From Acidimicrobiales bacterium (GTDB taxonomy: Bacteria > Actinomycetota > Acidimicrobiia > Acidimicrobiales > Acidimicrobilacustridaceae): a stretch of 64,000 nucleotides of DNA. The notes below the pieces were generated by a model, which worked only from the letters and a program-made list of their open reading frames with translations, had not been told where the DNA came from and did no database searches. Below are positions 48,231 through 57,150 of the stretch, piece by piece; within the stretch, counting starts at the first letter, position 1; the number at the start of each line of letters is the position of its first letter. The translations under genes were made by a program, and so were the position numbers. Location of the stretch: NCBI GenBank assembly GCA_030830565.1, contig JAURMR010000037.1, positions 54,923 to 118,922 on the forward strand. Reading direction: 5' to 3'.

Positions 48231-48721
48231 GCCGTCGGGAATCATCGGAAATGTCCGAACTGCTTCGTCGCCTGCGCGACGAAATGGGATCGTTGCGTCG
48301 TATCACTGGAAGCCAGCGACTTGATCGATTGATCGCTGTTCGTTCTGGCGTCGCTATCGGCGTTGCTGCAGTCGCGGTGCTGGGCAAAGTCATCGACGAT
48401 GGCCCAATGCGCATGAGCGATCTCGCCGATGTTGTTCGAACCCATCCCGCCGCCCTTACGCGACAGGTACAAGCACTCGAAGCCGAGGGGTATGTCGAAC
48501 GATCGGCCGACCCACATGACGGGCGGGCATCTGTCGTCGCGGTGACGGCGGCAGGTCGAGTTGCGCATCGCCGGATCGAGGCGGCAAACGACGAACTCAT
48601 GGCCGAACAGCTTGACGGCTGGTCCGTTGAGGAATTAGCGGCGTTAGTGGAACAGCTCGATCGTTTGGTCTCAGACCTACGAGCAGTGCCTGCATCGCGG
48701 CAATCGAAAGCAGTTGGTTAA
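48227..48721 (+). CDS. MarR-family transcriptional regulator
   Basis: A 164-residue winged-helix regulator. The recognition region MSDLADVVRTHPAALTRQVQ and the wing VERSADPHDGRASVVAVTAAG (D-x-R wing signature) are typical MarR. The N- and C-terminal helices form the dimer domain. It lies in an operon between patatin and acyl-CoA ligase genes and probably senses a pathway acid or CoA ester. The palindrome at 44034-44048 upstream of the DUF35 operon is a reasonable target. Confidence 0.92.
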   Translation: MSRRESSEMSELLRRLRDEMGSLRRITGSQRLDRLIAVRSGVAIGVAAVAVLGKVIDDGPMRMSDLADVVRTHPAALTRQVQALEAEGYVERSADPHDGRASVVAVTAAGRVAHRRIEAANDELMAEQLDGWSVEELAALVEQLDRLVSDLRAVPASRQSKAVG

Positions 48722-48726
48722 GTCCG

Positions 48727-50358
48727 GTGGAGCTTTTTCGAGCGGATCCCGTCGACGCAGCGGAGTACCACGCACAAGGTTGGTGGGGCGAAGACACCGT
48801 CGGTTCGATCGTTGCTGCGCGAGCGTCAGTCCAAGCTGACGGCGTAGCGTTCATCGCCGACGGGCGCCGCTACACGTGGGCCGAGTATCACGAAGACGCC
48901 GACGACATTGCCCGTGCGATTCTCGCGGGGGAACCCGAACGAGGCGAGCGCATAGCCGTGATGATGCCTGACGGCCCGGCGGTTCATGCCGTCTTTGTTG
49001 GCATCGAACGCGCTGGTTGTGTTGCAGTTGGCATTGGTGCACGTGCAGGCGATCGCGAAGTCGCTCACTTACTTACCCTTACTGGCGCGCGCACGTTGAT
49101 CACTGCTCCCGAGCAACACGGACGAACAGCAGCGGCATTGCGATCTGATGTTGCCGCGATGGATGCGATGGTTGACCGTCATCTTCTTGTGGGGCTTGAT
49201 GCGCAGGTCGTGGACCCTGCGCTTTCTCCCGGAGCCGAGATTGATCCGGATTGTCCGTTTCGGCCGATCCATCCCGACGAGCTCTTCTTATTGAATTCAA
49301 CTTCGGGAACAACGGGATTGCCGAAATGTGTGATGCATACACAAAACCGTTGGTTCTACTTTCACCAGTTGGCGGCCGACGCAGGTGGGTTCGGCGAGGA
49401 CGAAGTGTTCTTCGGCGCCCTTCCGGCGCCGTTTGGATTTGGGCTTTGGACAGCGCACTTCACGCCGACAGCCCTTGGAGCTCCGACAGTTGTGATGGAT
49501 CGCTTCGATGCGCACGAAGCGCTTGACCTGATTGAGCGTGAACGCGTCACTGTTTTGTGTTGCGTGAGCACACAATTCATCATGTTGCTCAATGCGCAGG
49601 CCGAGAAACCACGTGACCTTTCATCGCTCCGTTCCATGTTCACTGGAGGCGAAGCAGTTCCGTATGAACGCGCTGCGGAGTTCGAAGAAACAACAGGTGC
49701 GAAAGTGCTGCAGTTCTATGGCTCAAACGAAACGGGTGCATTGAGCCACACTTCGCATGCGTCCGACCGAGAAACTCGGCTGCGCACGGCGGGCCACGTG
49801 ATTCCTGAGATGCATGTGCGCCTGCTTGATCCTGAAACGCATGCTGAAGTTCCGGCGGGCGTCGAGGAAGGTCAACCAGCATGCAAGGGACCGGCGACTG
49901 CACTCGGGTATTGGGGCGATGCTGAGGCCAACCGGGCGCTGTTCACCGAAGATGGCTGGATGCTCATGGGCGATATCGTCCGGATTGATTCAAGTGGCGT
50001 GCTGAGCGTTGTAGGGCGCACCTCGGACTTCATCATTCGGGGCGGAAAGAACATCAGTGCGCCTGCGGTTGAAGCCGAGATCGCAACACATCCGTCTGTC
50101 GCAATGGTTGCTGCTGTTGCGTTTCCCGATCCAGTCTTCGGCGAACGAGTGTGTGCGTATGTGGAACTACGCCCGGGCACCAGTGTCACGCTCGATGGAC
50201 TTGTCGACCATCTACGTACTCGGTCGGTATCGCGAGAATGGTGGCCTGAACACCTCGTCGTCGTTGATCAACTGCCGAGATCTTCAGGTGGCAAAGTGGC
50301 CAAGGGTGACCTCAAGGCCGATGCGGCGAAGCGATCCGCCGAACTGCACAGCAGTTAA
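48727..50358 (+). CDS. AMP-dependent acyl-CoA synthetase
   Basis: A 543-residue adenylate-forming ligase that activates a carboxylic acid to its CoA thioester through acyl-AMP. P-loop LLNSTSGTTGLPKCVMHT, A5 QFYGSNETGALSH, A7 DGWMLMGDIVRID and A8 VGRTSDFIIRGGKNISAPAV are clear, with the A10 Lys in PRSSGGKVAKGDLK. The GTG at 48727 is five bases after the MarR stop. The family includes fatty acid and cyclic/aromatic acid ligases; the substrate cannot be fixed. It supplies CoA esters to the crotonase or thiolase-like enzymes nearby (inference). Confidence 0.93.
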   Translation: MELFRADPVDAAEYHAQGWWGEDTVGSIVAARASVQADGVAFIADGRRYTWAEYHEDADDIARAILAGEPERGERIAVMMPDGPAVHAVFVGIERAGCVAVGIGARAGDREVAHLLTLTGARTLITAPEQHGRTAAALRSDVAAMDAMVDRHLLVGLDAQVVDPALSPGAEIDPDCPFRPIHPDELFLLNSTSGTTGLPKCVMHTQNRWFYFHQLAADAGGFGEDEVFFGALPAPFGFGLWTAHFTPTALGAPTVVMDRFDAHEALDLIERERVTVLCCVSTQFIMLLNAQAEKPRDLSSLRSMFTGGEAVPYERAAEFEETTGAKVLQFYGSNETGALSHTSHASDRETRLRTAGHVIPEMHVRLLDPETHAEVPAGVEEGQPACKGPATALGYWGDAEANRALFTEDGWMLMGDIVRIDSSGVLSVVGRTSDFIIRGGKNISAPAVEAEIATHPSVAMVAAVAFPDPVFGERVCAYVELRPGTSVTLDGLVDHLRTRSVSREWWPEHLVVVDQLPRSSGGKVAKGDLKADAAKRSAELHSS

Positions 50359-50367
50359 CTGGCCTGC

Positions 50368-51144
50368 TTAACGAGCGGTCCAGCCACCGTCGACCATGAC
50401 AAGTGAGCCGGTCATGAAACTTCCGGCCTCGGACGCAAGCAGGAGGACTGCTCCATCAATCTCGTTGACCTGGCCAACGCGCATCATTGGTGTATTCGTC
50501 GTAATGAATGACGAGCCATTGTCAGTTGAGGTCAGAGCTTCAATCATTTCGGTCTCAAACCAACCAGGGCAGATTGCATTGACGCGGACACCCTTTCGGG
50601 CCCATTGCAGGCCCATCTCGCGGGTGAGATTTACGAGTCCGCCCTTTGCTGCGCTGTAGCCCGAATCTTTGGCAGGGGTTGCTCCGACGACGCCAAGGAT
50701 GGACGCGATGTTGATGACAGAGCCATGGCCACGTTGGACCATCGAAACCCCAACCAGTTTCATGAGATGCCACGAAGCTGTGAGATTCAGTTCGATCATT
50801 TGTTCAAAGTCTTCGAGCGATTCGTTCTCGATTGACGTTGCATTTACCGCACCTGCGTTGTTGACCAAGATGTCAACCGGACCAAGGTTCTCATGAACGT
50901 TCTTCACAAGTTTCTCTCGGTCCGTGGCGATCGTGAGATCCGATGGAAACGCGGTGATCAGAGGGGACTCTTTTTCGATCTCCGAAAGGAGTTCAGTGCG
51001 ACGTGCGGTGACGGCAACCTTTGCACCCGCGGCCGCGAGCACGAGAGCAATTCGACGTCCGATACCTGAAGACGCGCCCGTGACGAGAGCCGTTTTCCCA
51101 GAAAGGTCGAAGAGCTCTGCTGGGGTCTTGATCAATGGTGTCAT
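50368..51144 (-). CDS. SDR-family oxidoreductase
   Basis: A 258-residue classical SDR with an intact nucleotide motif TGASSGIGRRIA, NNAG, the catalytic INIAS Ser and YSAAKGGLVN (YxxxK), and C-terminal VMVDGGWTAR. It is NAD(P)-dependent and cytosolic, of the FabG/3-hydroxyacyl-CoA or alcohol dehydrogenase kind. It lies 22 bases after dxs on the same strand and may be co-transcribed. It is convergent with the acyl-CoA ligase. Contrast with the SDR protein at 11982, which lacks the Tyr. Confidence 0.92.
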   Translation of the reverse strand: MTPLIKTPAELFDLSGKTALVTGASSGIGRRIALVLAAAGAKVAVTARRTELLSEIEKESPLITAFPSDLTIATDREKLVKNVHENLGPVDILVNNAGAVNATSIENESLEDFEQMIELNLTASWHLMKLVGVSMVQRGHGSVINIASILGVVGATPAKDSGYSAAKGGLVNLTREMGLQWARKGVRVNAICPGWFETEMIEALTSTDNGSSFITTNTPMMRVGQVNEIDGAVLLLASEAGSFMTGSLVMVDGGWTAR

Positions 51145-51166
51145 CGGGTACTTGGAAGCCGAGCGA

Positions 51167-53032
51167 TCACTTTGTTGCTGGTGTGGTGTCGCCAGTTCGG
51201 ATCATTGAGAGCGCTGAGGCGGTGATGCCGGCAGCGTCGAGTCCCAGATCGGCGAGGATCGCATCGGGCTTGCCGTGGGCGATGTACTGGGACGGAATGC
51301 CGAGGACTCGCACGCGTGGTTCGGCTTCACCGATTGTGCGCTCGCTGACGAGGTCAGCGACGGACATGCCGACGCCGCCTTCGCGAAGGCCGTCTTCAAC
51401 GGTGATCACAAAGGGATGGCGAGCTGCGTCATCGATCATCGTGGGATCGAGGGGCTTCACGACTCGTGCATCCCAGACCGTCACAGAAATTCCTTGGGCC
51501 TCAAGTGCATCTGCTGCGATTTCAGCGGCATCAAGCATCTTGCCAACGCTGACAATGCACAACTGCGATCCGGTGCGAGTTCGACGAGCATTGAGACCGT
51601 GACCGACTTCTTCGGGCGGTGATTGACGTGCAGCGGTCTTTGCCCAACGAATTGCAACAGGACCATCGGTGATGTCCAGTGCATCGTGCAGCATCTGGCC
51701 AATTTCCTGATAGGAGGACGGTGCAAAGACCGTCATGTTGGGAACCTTGGTGAGTAGCACCATGTCGAGCACACCGTGATGACTCGGACCATCGTCGCCA
51801 GTAATGCCTGCACGGTCGAGACAAAAGACAACGGGCTGATCGTGCAGGCCGACATCGAGGTTGACCTGATCGAACGCACGAGTGAGGAATGTTGAATAGA
51901 CAGCGACGACGGGACGAAGGCCGCCCATGGCCATTCCTGCGGCGGCCGTAACGGCGTGCTGTTCGGCAATGCCGACGTCGAACATACGGCCCGGGAATCG
52001 TTCGGCAAACGGGAGGATGCCGGTGGAGTCGGGCATTGCTGCGGTGATCGCAACAAGTTCCGGACGGGCTTCGCCTTCCTTCACGAGTGCTTCAGTGAAT
52101 GCTGCGGTAAAGCTTCCGGGCTTGGCTTCGGAAGTGTCGTGAAGCCGCTTAATGGGGTCGTTCTCAGCTGGACCGTAGCCCCGTCCCTTTTGGGTGAGGA
52201 CGTGGATGACTTGAGGGCCACCCGGCATCGCTGCAGCATTCCGAAGCGCTTCTTCAAGCACCGGAATATCGTGACCATCAAAGGGGCCGGAATAGCGGAC
52301 GCCGAGTGCTTCAAAGAACGCGGTTGGTTCGAACGCTTCGCGAATGGCCGCTTTGGTTGCGTCAAGGCCGGTCTTGGCAATGTTGCCAACAACGGGAAGA
52401 TCAGCGAGCAGTTTTTCGAGTTTGGCCTGGCGTCGCATGTACACCGGGTTGTTTCGGATCTTTACGAGGCTCTCGCCCAGTCTCGAAACAGTGGGAGCGT
52501 AGGAACGACCGTTGTCGTTCAGGATGATGATGCAGTCGCGCCCTGAATGTCCGAGGTTGTTGAGTCCTTCGAATGCCATTCCGCCAGTCATCGAACCGTC
52601 GCCAATAACGGCGACGATTCGGCGAGCATCAGCGCCCTTTGTTGCTTCGGCGACAGAAAGTCCATACGCCCAGCTCAGAACGGTTGACGCGTGACTGTTT
52701 TCGATCCAGTCATGTTCGGATTCGTCGCGTGAGGGGTACCCCGAAAGTCCCTGGGCCTGACGGAGATCATCGAAGCCTTTTGCTCGACCAGTCACCATCT
52801 TGTGGGGATAGGCCTGGTGTCCGGTGTCCCAAAGGATGATGTCTTCCGGAGAGTCGAAGACTCGATGAATGGCGAGGGTGAGTTCGACGACGCCGAGATT
52901 GGAACCGAGGTGGCCGCCATGGGTGTTGACCGAACTGATGATGACCTCGCGCATTTCGGACGCGAGCGTGGTGAGTTGCTCGGGAGTGAGGGCCTTGAGA
53001 TCGGCCGGTGACTCAATCGTCTCAATGATCAT
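51167..53032 (-). CDS. dxs: 1-deoxy-D-xylulose-5-phosphate synthase
   Basis: A 621-residue thiamine-diphosphate enzyme starting the MEP isoprenoid pathway from pyruvate and glyceraldehyde 3-phosphate. The order is a TPP-binding N-terminal domain (WDTGHQAYPHKMVTGRA with the catalytic His, VIGDGSMTGGMAFEGLNNLG), the transketolase pyrimidine domain (GIAEQHAVTAAAGMAMGGLR) and the C-terminal domain. Length is normal. AAGGACT ahead of the ATG at 53032 is a usable ribosome site, and TAGCGT at about 53116-53121 is a possible -10 about 85 bases upstream. Cytosolic. Confidence 0.96.
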   Translation of the reverse strand: MIIETIESPADLKALTPEQLTTLASEMREVIISSVNTHGGHLGSNLGVVELTLAIHRVFDSPEDIILWDTGHQAYPHKMVTGRAKGFDDLRQAQGLSGYPSRDESEHDWIENSHASTVLSWAYGLSVAEATKGADARRIVAVIGDGSMTGGMAFEGLNNLGHSGRDCIIILNDNGRSYAPTVSRLGESLVKIRNNPVYMRRQAKLEKLLADLPVVGNIAKTGLDATKAAIREAFEPTAFFEALGVRYSGPFDGHDIPVLEEALRNAAAMPGGPQVIHVLTQKGRGYGPAENDPIKRLHDTSEAKPGSFTAAFTEALVKEGEARPELVAITAAMPDSTGILPFAERFPGRMFDVGIAEQHAVTAAAGMAMGGLRPVVAVYSTFLTRAFDQVNLDVGLHDQPVVFCLDRAGITGDDGPSHHGVLDMVLLTKVPNMTVFAPSSYQEIGQMLHDALDITDGPVAIRWAKTAARQSPPEEVGHGLNARRTRTGSQLCIVSVGKMLDAAEIAADALEAQGISVTVWDARVVKPLDPTMIDDAARHPFVITVEDGLREGGVGMSVADLVSERTIGEAEPRVRVLGIPSQYIAHGKPDAILADLGLDAAGITASALSMIRTGDTTPATK

Positions 53033-53189
53033 GGGCGAAGTCCTTGTCGGCGGCGTTTGGAGAGCGCTGCGACGGGAGACAGAGGTTGGTCGCCGGGTTT
53101 GGCGATCGAGGGCTAACGCTACCGTCCCGCGCCGGTAAGCCCCTATCTCTGGCCAATCAATTACGGGAGGGCCTGAGTGATTCGCTTCG

Positions 53190-54275
53190 TTACTGGCGCT
53201 TCCGCCCGCCTACGGCAAAGGCCGGGGCGCCAAAGAGGCTGGCGACAAGGTTGATCACATAGAGCACGAGGCCGAGGGCTACGGCCTTTTCGGCGGGCAC
53301 GCCAAGTGGCACAAGGAAAAGTACGAATGCGCTTTCACGAACGCCAAGGCCGGCTATGCCGATCGGAAGTACCTGCAGGATCAGTACCGCTGGATAGAAC
53401 GCAAGAAGTGCCGTTAAGCCAAGCCAACTGAATCCGAGCGCAGCCGCCACCATGAGTGCGGCAATACAAAGCGCAACTTGATACACGAGACCGGCGATGA
53501 GAATGGAAAGCGCTGCGAGTGTTTGTTGGCGCAACTCGGTGACGCTTTGATGGATCGCATCAACAAAGCGTCGCCAACCTTCTGTTGATGCGAAGCGACC
53601 GCCAAGTCGTGGATGATTCGCAGCGAGAAGCACGACAACGAGAGCTAAAAGAGTCACGATTGCGACAGCGAGTGCAAGCACTGTGGCGCGTCCAAGTTCG
53701 CGCAACCCCGGATTAATCGCGAGTCCAAAGAAGGTGATGAGCGGAAGGACCAACCATCCGGTGAGTCGTTCGAGGGCGACAGAGGCAAAAGTGGTTTCCG
53801 GCTGGCCATTGGTCTTCGAGAGTCGTGAGACCCTCAAGACATCGCCACCAATCGTGGTTGGAAGCACATTCGACACAAACTGCCCTGCAAAATAGAGCGG
53901 CACAAGTACGCGCAGCCGTTCGCGAAGTCCAAGGGCGCGGAGGACCGATTGCCAACGAACCGCTGAGAGAGCAATCCCCACAAATGTCATAGACGTTGCT
54001 GCCAGCAGCCAGAGAATGGTGTTGAGATCCCATGCGGGGATGAGATCAGACCAGTGAATTTCGGGGAACTTCCACCACAGCACGCCAAGCATCAAAAGAC
54101 TCACGGCGAGTCTGAGAGGGAGCGCCCAGCGGTGCCGACGTTCGCGCTTGGTTCCCGCGGTTTCGACTGCGTCAATGAGCCCTTCGACGGAGACTGACGC
54201 GATATCGCCGAGTCCTGGTTCGGCCCCATCGCCGTCGTGCGGACCGAATGCCGTCGGTCGATGGGAATCGTTCAT
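53190..54275 (-). CDS. Flippase-like/LPG-synthase-TM-type membrane protein
   Basis: A 361-residue integral membrane protein of the lysylphosphatidylglycerol-synthase transmembrane (UPF0104) family. A cytoplasmic 45-residue N-terminus precedes about eight membrane helices. Conserved elements are GDVLRVSRLSKTNG after FVSNVLPTTIGG and LPIGIAGLGVRESAFVLFLV. Relatives are lipid flippases or enhancers of glycosyl transfer. There is no aminoacyl transferase domain, so phospholipid lysylation is unlikely. The ATG at 54275 is six bases after a minus-strand TAGACT (leaderless layout). It is divergent from the tld genes. Confidence 0.88.
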   Translation of the reverse strand: MNDSHRPTAFGPHDGDGAEPGLGDIASVSVEGLIDAVETAGTKRERRHRWALPLRLAVSLLMLGVLWWKFPEIHWSDLIPAWDLNTILWLLAATSMTFVGIALSAVRWQSVLRALGLRERLRVLVPLYFAGQFVSNVLPTTIGGDVLRVSRLSKTNGQPETTFASVALERLTGWLVLPLITFFGLAINPGLRELGRATVLALAVAIVTLLALVVVLLAANHPRLGGRFASTEGWRRFVDAIHQSVTELRQQTLAALSILIAGLVYQVALCIAALMVAAALGFSWLGLTALLAFYPAVLILQVLPIGIAGLGVRESAFVLFLVPLGVPAEKAVALGLVLYVINLVASLFGAPAFAVGGRKRQ

Positions 54276-54281
54276 CTTGTG

Positions 54282-54287
54282 AGTCTA
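54282..54287 (-). promoter_or_regulatory. -10 hexamer, leaderless layout, flippase-like gene
   Basis: Minus-strand TAGACT, six bases, then ATG at 54275. Confidence 0.5.
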
Positions 54288-54328
54288 CGAATGGGCGCGG
54301 ACTGGTTTGGGACCTTCGTTCACGGTGC

Positions 54329-54355
54329 TTGGCAGAAGGACAAGGCCGGTACGAT
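54329..54355 (+). promoter_or_regulatory. Candidate promoter of the tldD operon
   Basis: TTGGCA (54329-54334) and TACGAT (54350-54355) are 15 bases apart, a short spacer. Transcription from here would give a leader of about 57 bases with a GGAGA ribosome site before the tldD ATG. Confidence 0.35.
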
Positions 54356-54418
54356 ACGGCGCTTAGCGGGGAGTACATCTGCAGCCATGCCCGCAGAATC
54401 GGACCGGAGAAGAAACTG

Positions 54419-55810
54419 ATGATCGAACAATCGGTGCTTGAAGAAGTTCTCGGCGTCGCAATGCGAACGGGCGGAGAATTTGCCGAAGTCTTTGCTGAAG
54501 ATCGTCGAAATGCATCCGCAGTCCTTGATGATGGTCGTGTTGAAGAACTGACCTCCGGACGCGATCGAGGTGCAGGCATTCGAGTTGTTGTCGGCGATAC
54601 AACGGGGTTCGCTCACACTGCCGACCTCTCCGAGGCTGGACTCATTGCTGCCGCGGAAGCAGCAGCGGCCGCGGCTCGCGGCGGTGGCGGCGGTGCAAAT
54701 GTCGTTGCGCTTACGCGCGGATCTGCGTCTCGTGGCTACGACATTGAGACCTATCCCGGCGATGTTCCCAAGGCTCGCAAAGTTGAACTTCTAACACGCG
54801 CCGACGAAGCCGCCCGTTCTGTGGGAGACGCGATCTCGCAGGTCTCGGTGAGTTACGGCGACAATCGTCGACGCATCCTTGTTGCCAATTCTGACGGTTT
54901 GTTTGTCGAAGATGAAACGGTTCGAACGTTCTTCGCCGTGAGCTGCGTTGCGACCGGCGATACGGGTATGCAGACAGGGCGCGAGAGTGTCGGTCACACG
55001 ATCGGCTTTGAACTTTTCGACATGTACGACATTGATCAGCTGGCGCGAAACGCCGCGGATCGTGCGCTCACCAAGTTGGCGGCTCGTCCGGCGCCGAGCG
55101 GCCAAATGCCAGTCGTCATCGGAAGTGGTGGCGGTGGCGTGTTGTTCCACGAGGCATGCGGACATGGCCTTGAAGCAGACCTTGTTTCGAAGGGCGCATC
55201 GGTCTTCCGCGGCCGTGTTGGTCAGCAGGTGGCCTCAAAGGGCGTCACGGTTGTTGATGACGGGACGATGGTCCGCGAGTGGGGGAATATCGCAGTTGAC
55301 GATGAAGGCAATCCCGCGCAGCGCAATGTTTTGATCGAGGACGGGATTCTCACCGACTACATGTGGGATCACCTGCGTGCTCGAAAAGAGGGTCGCCGCA
55401 GTTCAGGAAACGGACGCCGTCAGAGTTACCAGAACCTTCCGATGGTTCGAATGACGAACACGTATCTCCTTGCCGGCGAGGAAGATCCTGAATCGATCAT
55501 CGCGTCGACGCCGAAGGGTGTGTACGTCAAGCATCTTGGTGGCGGTCAGGTGAATACCGCCACCGGTGATTTCGTTTTCGGAATGACCGAGGCCTATCTC
55601 ATCGAAGATGGGAAGGTCACCGAGCCGCTTCGTGAAGGAAACCTCATTGGAAATGGTCCCGAGGTCTTGCAGCGAATCGATGCGCTCGGCAATGACTTCG
55701 CGATGGGTCCGCCAGGAACCTGCGGAAAAGATGGACAAGGAGTTCCGGTGGGCGATGGAGTGCCGACACTGCGCGTGTCTTCGCTCACCATTGGTGGCAC
55801 GGCCGCATGA
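54419..55810 (+). CDS. tldD: TldD metalloprotease subunit
   Basis: A 463-residue protein of the TldD/PmbA family. The active-site zinc motif HEACGH (H244, E245, H249) is intact and sits in GGVLFHEACGHGLEADL. The later GGQVNTATGDFVFGMTEAYLI region is also conserved. TldD forms a heterodimeric protease with TldE that trims unfolded or leader peptides, as in microcin B17 maturation and CcdA turnover. The ATG at 54419 follows GGAGA; the track ORF adds 57 residues over the promoter. The ATGA overlap with the next gene couples it to the first tldE. Confidence 0.94.
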   Translation: MIEQSVLEEVLGVAMRTGGEFAEVFAEDRRNASAVLDDGRVEELTSGRDRGAGIRVVVGDTTGFAHTADLSEAGLIAAAEAAAAAARGGGGGANVVALTRGSASRGYDIETYPGDVPKARKVELLTRADEAARSVGDAISQVSVSYGDNRRRILVANSDGLFVEDETVRTFFAVSCVATGDTGMQTGRESVGHTIGFELFDMYDIDQLARNAADRALTKLAARPAPSGQMPVVIGSGGGGVLFHEACGHGLEADLVSKGASVFRGRVGQQVASKGVTVVDDGTMVREWGNIAVDDEGNPAQRNVLIEDGILTDYMWDHLRARKEGRRSSGNGRRQSYQNLPMVRMTNTYLLAGEEDPESIIASTPKGVYVKHLGGGQVNTATGDFVFGMTEAYLIEDGKVTEPLREGNLIGNGPEVLQRIDALGNDFAMGPPGTCGKDGQGVPVGDGVPTLRVSSLTIGGTAA

Positions 55811-57150
55811 GCGATGAACTTCTGGCGATTGCCGACCGCGTCGTCGCAATGGCCAAACCGGGCGAACAAGTCGAAGCAGTTGTTGTTCGCGGTACCGAAA
55901 CCGAAATCAAAGTCTTTGGCGGTGATGTCGAATCGTTGTCATCGGCACAATCGCAAGGCGTCGGAATTCGAATCGTGGTCGATGGCCGCCAAGGTTTCGC
56001 CTACGCCGGCAGTCTCGACGAATCAGCAATTGCAGAAACGCTGGCTGACGCTCGTGACAACGTGAGCTTCGCCACCTTCGATGAATTCGCAGGACTCGCT
56101 GAACCTGATGGCATCTCGATTCCAGTTCTCGATCTCTATCGGGACTCAATGGTTTCTTTCGATACCGCAGACAAAATTGCAATGGCAATCGAGCTTGAAC
56201 GCGTTGTCATGGCCGCTGATCCGCGAATTTCGGGAATCGAATCTGCTGAATACGCCGACTCAATTTCCGAAGCCGCAATTGCCTCGAGCACAGGGATTCG
56301 AACCGTAGGGAGTGAAACCAGTTGCTATGTCGCCACCTACGCGATGGCGACGGAAGGCGATGACACCCAGACTGGTTTTGGTTTCTCTGTTGGGCGTGAA
56401 CCGTCGGAACTTGATCCCTCGCGAGCCGCAATCGACGCGGCCTCTCGGGCAACTCGAATGCTTGGTGCAGTGCAACCCCCAAGCGGTCGACTCACCGTGG
56501 TGCTCGACCCGTGGGTCACCGCCCAGTTCCTCGGCATTTTGGGGTACACCCTCGATGGCGATTCAGTTCTCAAGGGGCGATCCCTGTTTGCTGACCGGTT
56601 AGGCGAATCAGTTGGCTCCTCACTCCTCACCCTGATCGATGATCCGACTGATGTCCGCTCATTCACTGCGACTGACGCTGATGGCGAAGGGCTTGCTGCT
56701 CGTCGCAACGTGCTGATTGAAAACGGCATGCTGCAGCAATTCGTGCACAACGCGTATTCAGCCCGACGGGCTGGAACGGTGAGTACCGGAAACGCGGTCC
56801 GCGGTTTCAAAAGCACCCCATCGGTCGGATGCCTGTCGGTTTCGCTTGTTCCCGGCACCTCTGATCCTGCTGCACTTATCGCCGGGATCGATGACGGTGT
56901 TCTCGTGCAAGAAGTCTCAGGGCTTCACTCGGGTGTGAACCCGGTGAGTGGCGATTTCTCGACGGGCGCCGAAGGTCTACGTATCCGCAACGGGGAATTA
57001 GCCGAACCAGTTCGAGAATTCACGATTGCTTCAACGCTGCAGAAAATGTTGCGCGATGTTCAAGCCGTTGGCAACGATCTCGAGTTTCTTCCGATGAATG
57101 CGTCGGGAGTTTCCCTCGTTGTCGCCGATCTCACAGTTTCGGGCTCGTGA
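55807..57150 (+). CDS. tldE: TldE/PmbA-family protease subunit 1
   Basis: A 447-residue protein of the TldE type. It lacks the HExxxH motif, as TldE does, and supplies the peptide-binding wall of the TldD-TldE chamber. Conserved segments are GIRIVVDGRQGFAYAGSLDE near the N-terminus, STGIRTVGSET and GLHSGVNPVSGDFSTGAEGL. It is coupled by ATGA to tldD and by GTGA to a second tldE. Cytosolic. Confidence 0.93.
   Translation: MSDELLAIADRVVAMAKPGEQVEAVVVRGTETEIKVFGGDVESLSSAQSQGVGIRIVVDGRQGFAYAGSLDESAIAETLADARDNVSFATFDEFAGLAEPDGISIPVLDLYRDSMVSFDTADKIAMAIELERVVMAADPRISGIESAEYADSISEAAIASSTGIRTVGSETSCYVATYAMATEGDDTQTGFGFSVGREPSELDPSRAAIDAASRATRMLGAVQPPSGRLTVVLDPWVTAQFLGILGYTLDGDSVLKGRSLFADRLGESVGSSLLTLIDDPTDVRSFTATDADGEGLAARRNVLIENGMLQQFVHNAYSARRAGTVSTGNAVRGFKSTPSVGCLSVSLVPGTSDPAALIAGIDDGVLVQEVSGLHSGVNPVSGDFSTGAEGLRIRNGELAEPVREFTIASTLQKMLRDVQAVGNDLEFLPMNASGVSLVVADLTVSGS

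Noticed and set aside
53120-53137. TACCG/CGGTA hairpin upstream of dxs
   Set aside because: The 5-bp stem is too weak and overlaps a possible -10 of dxs.
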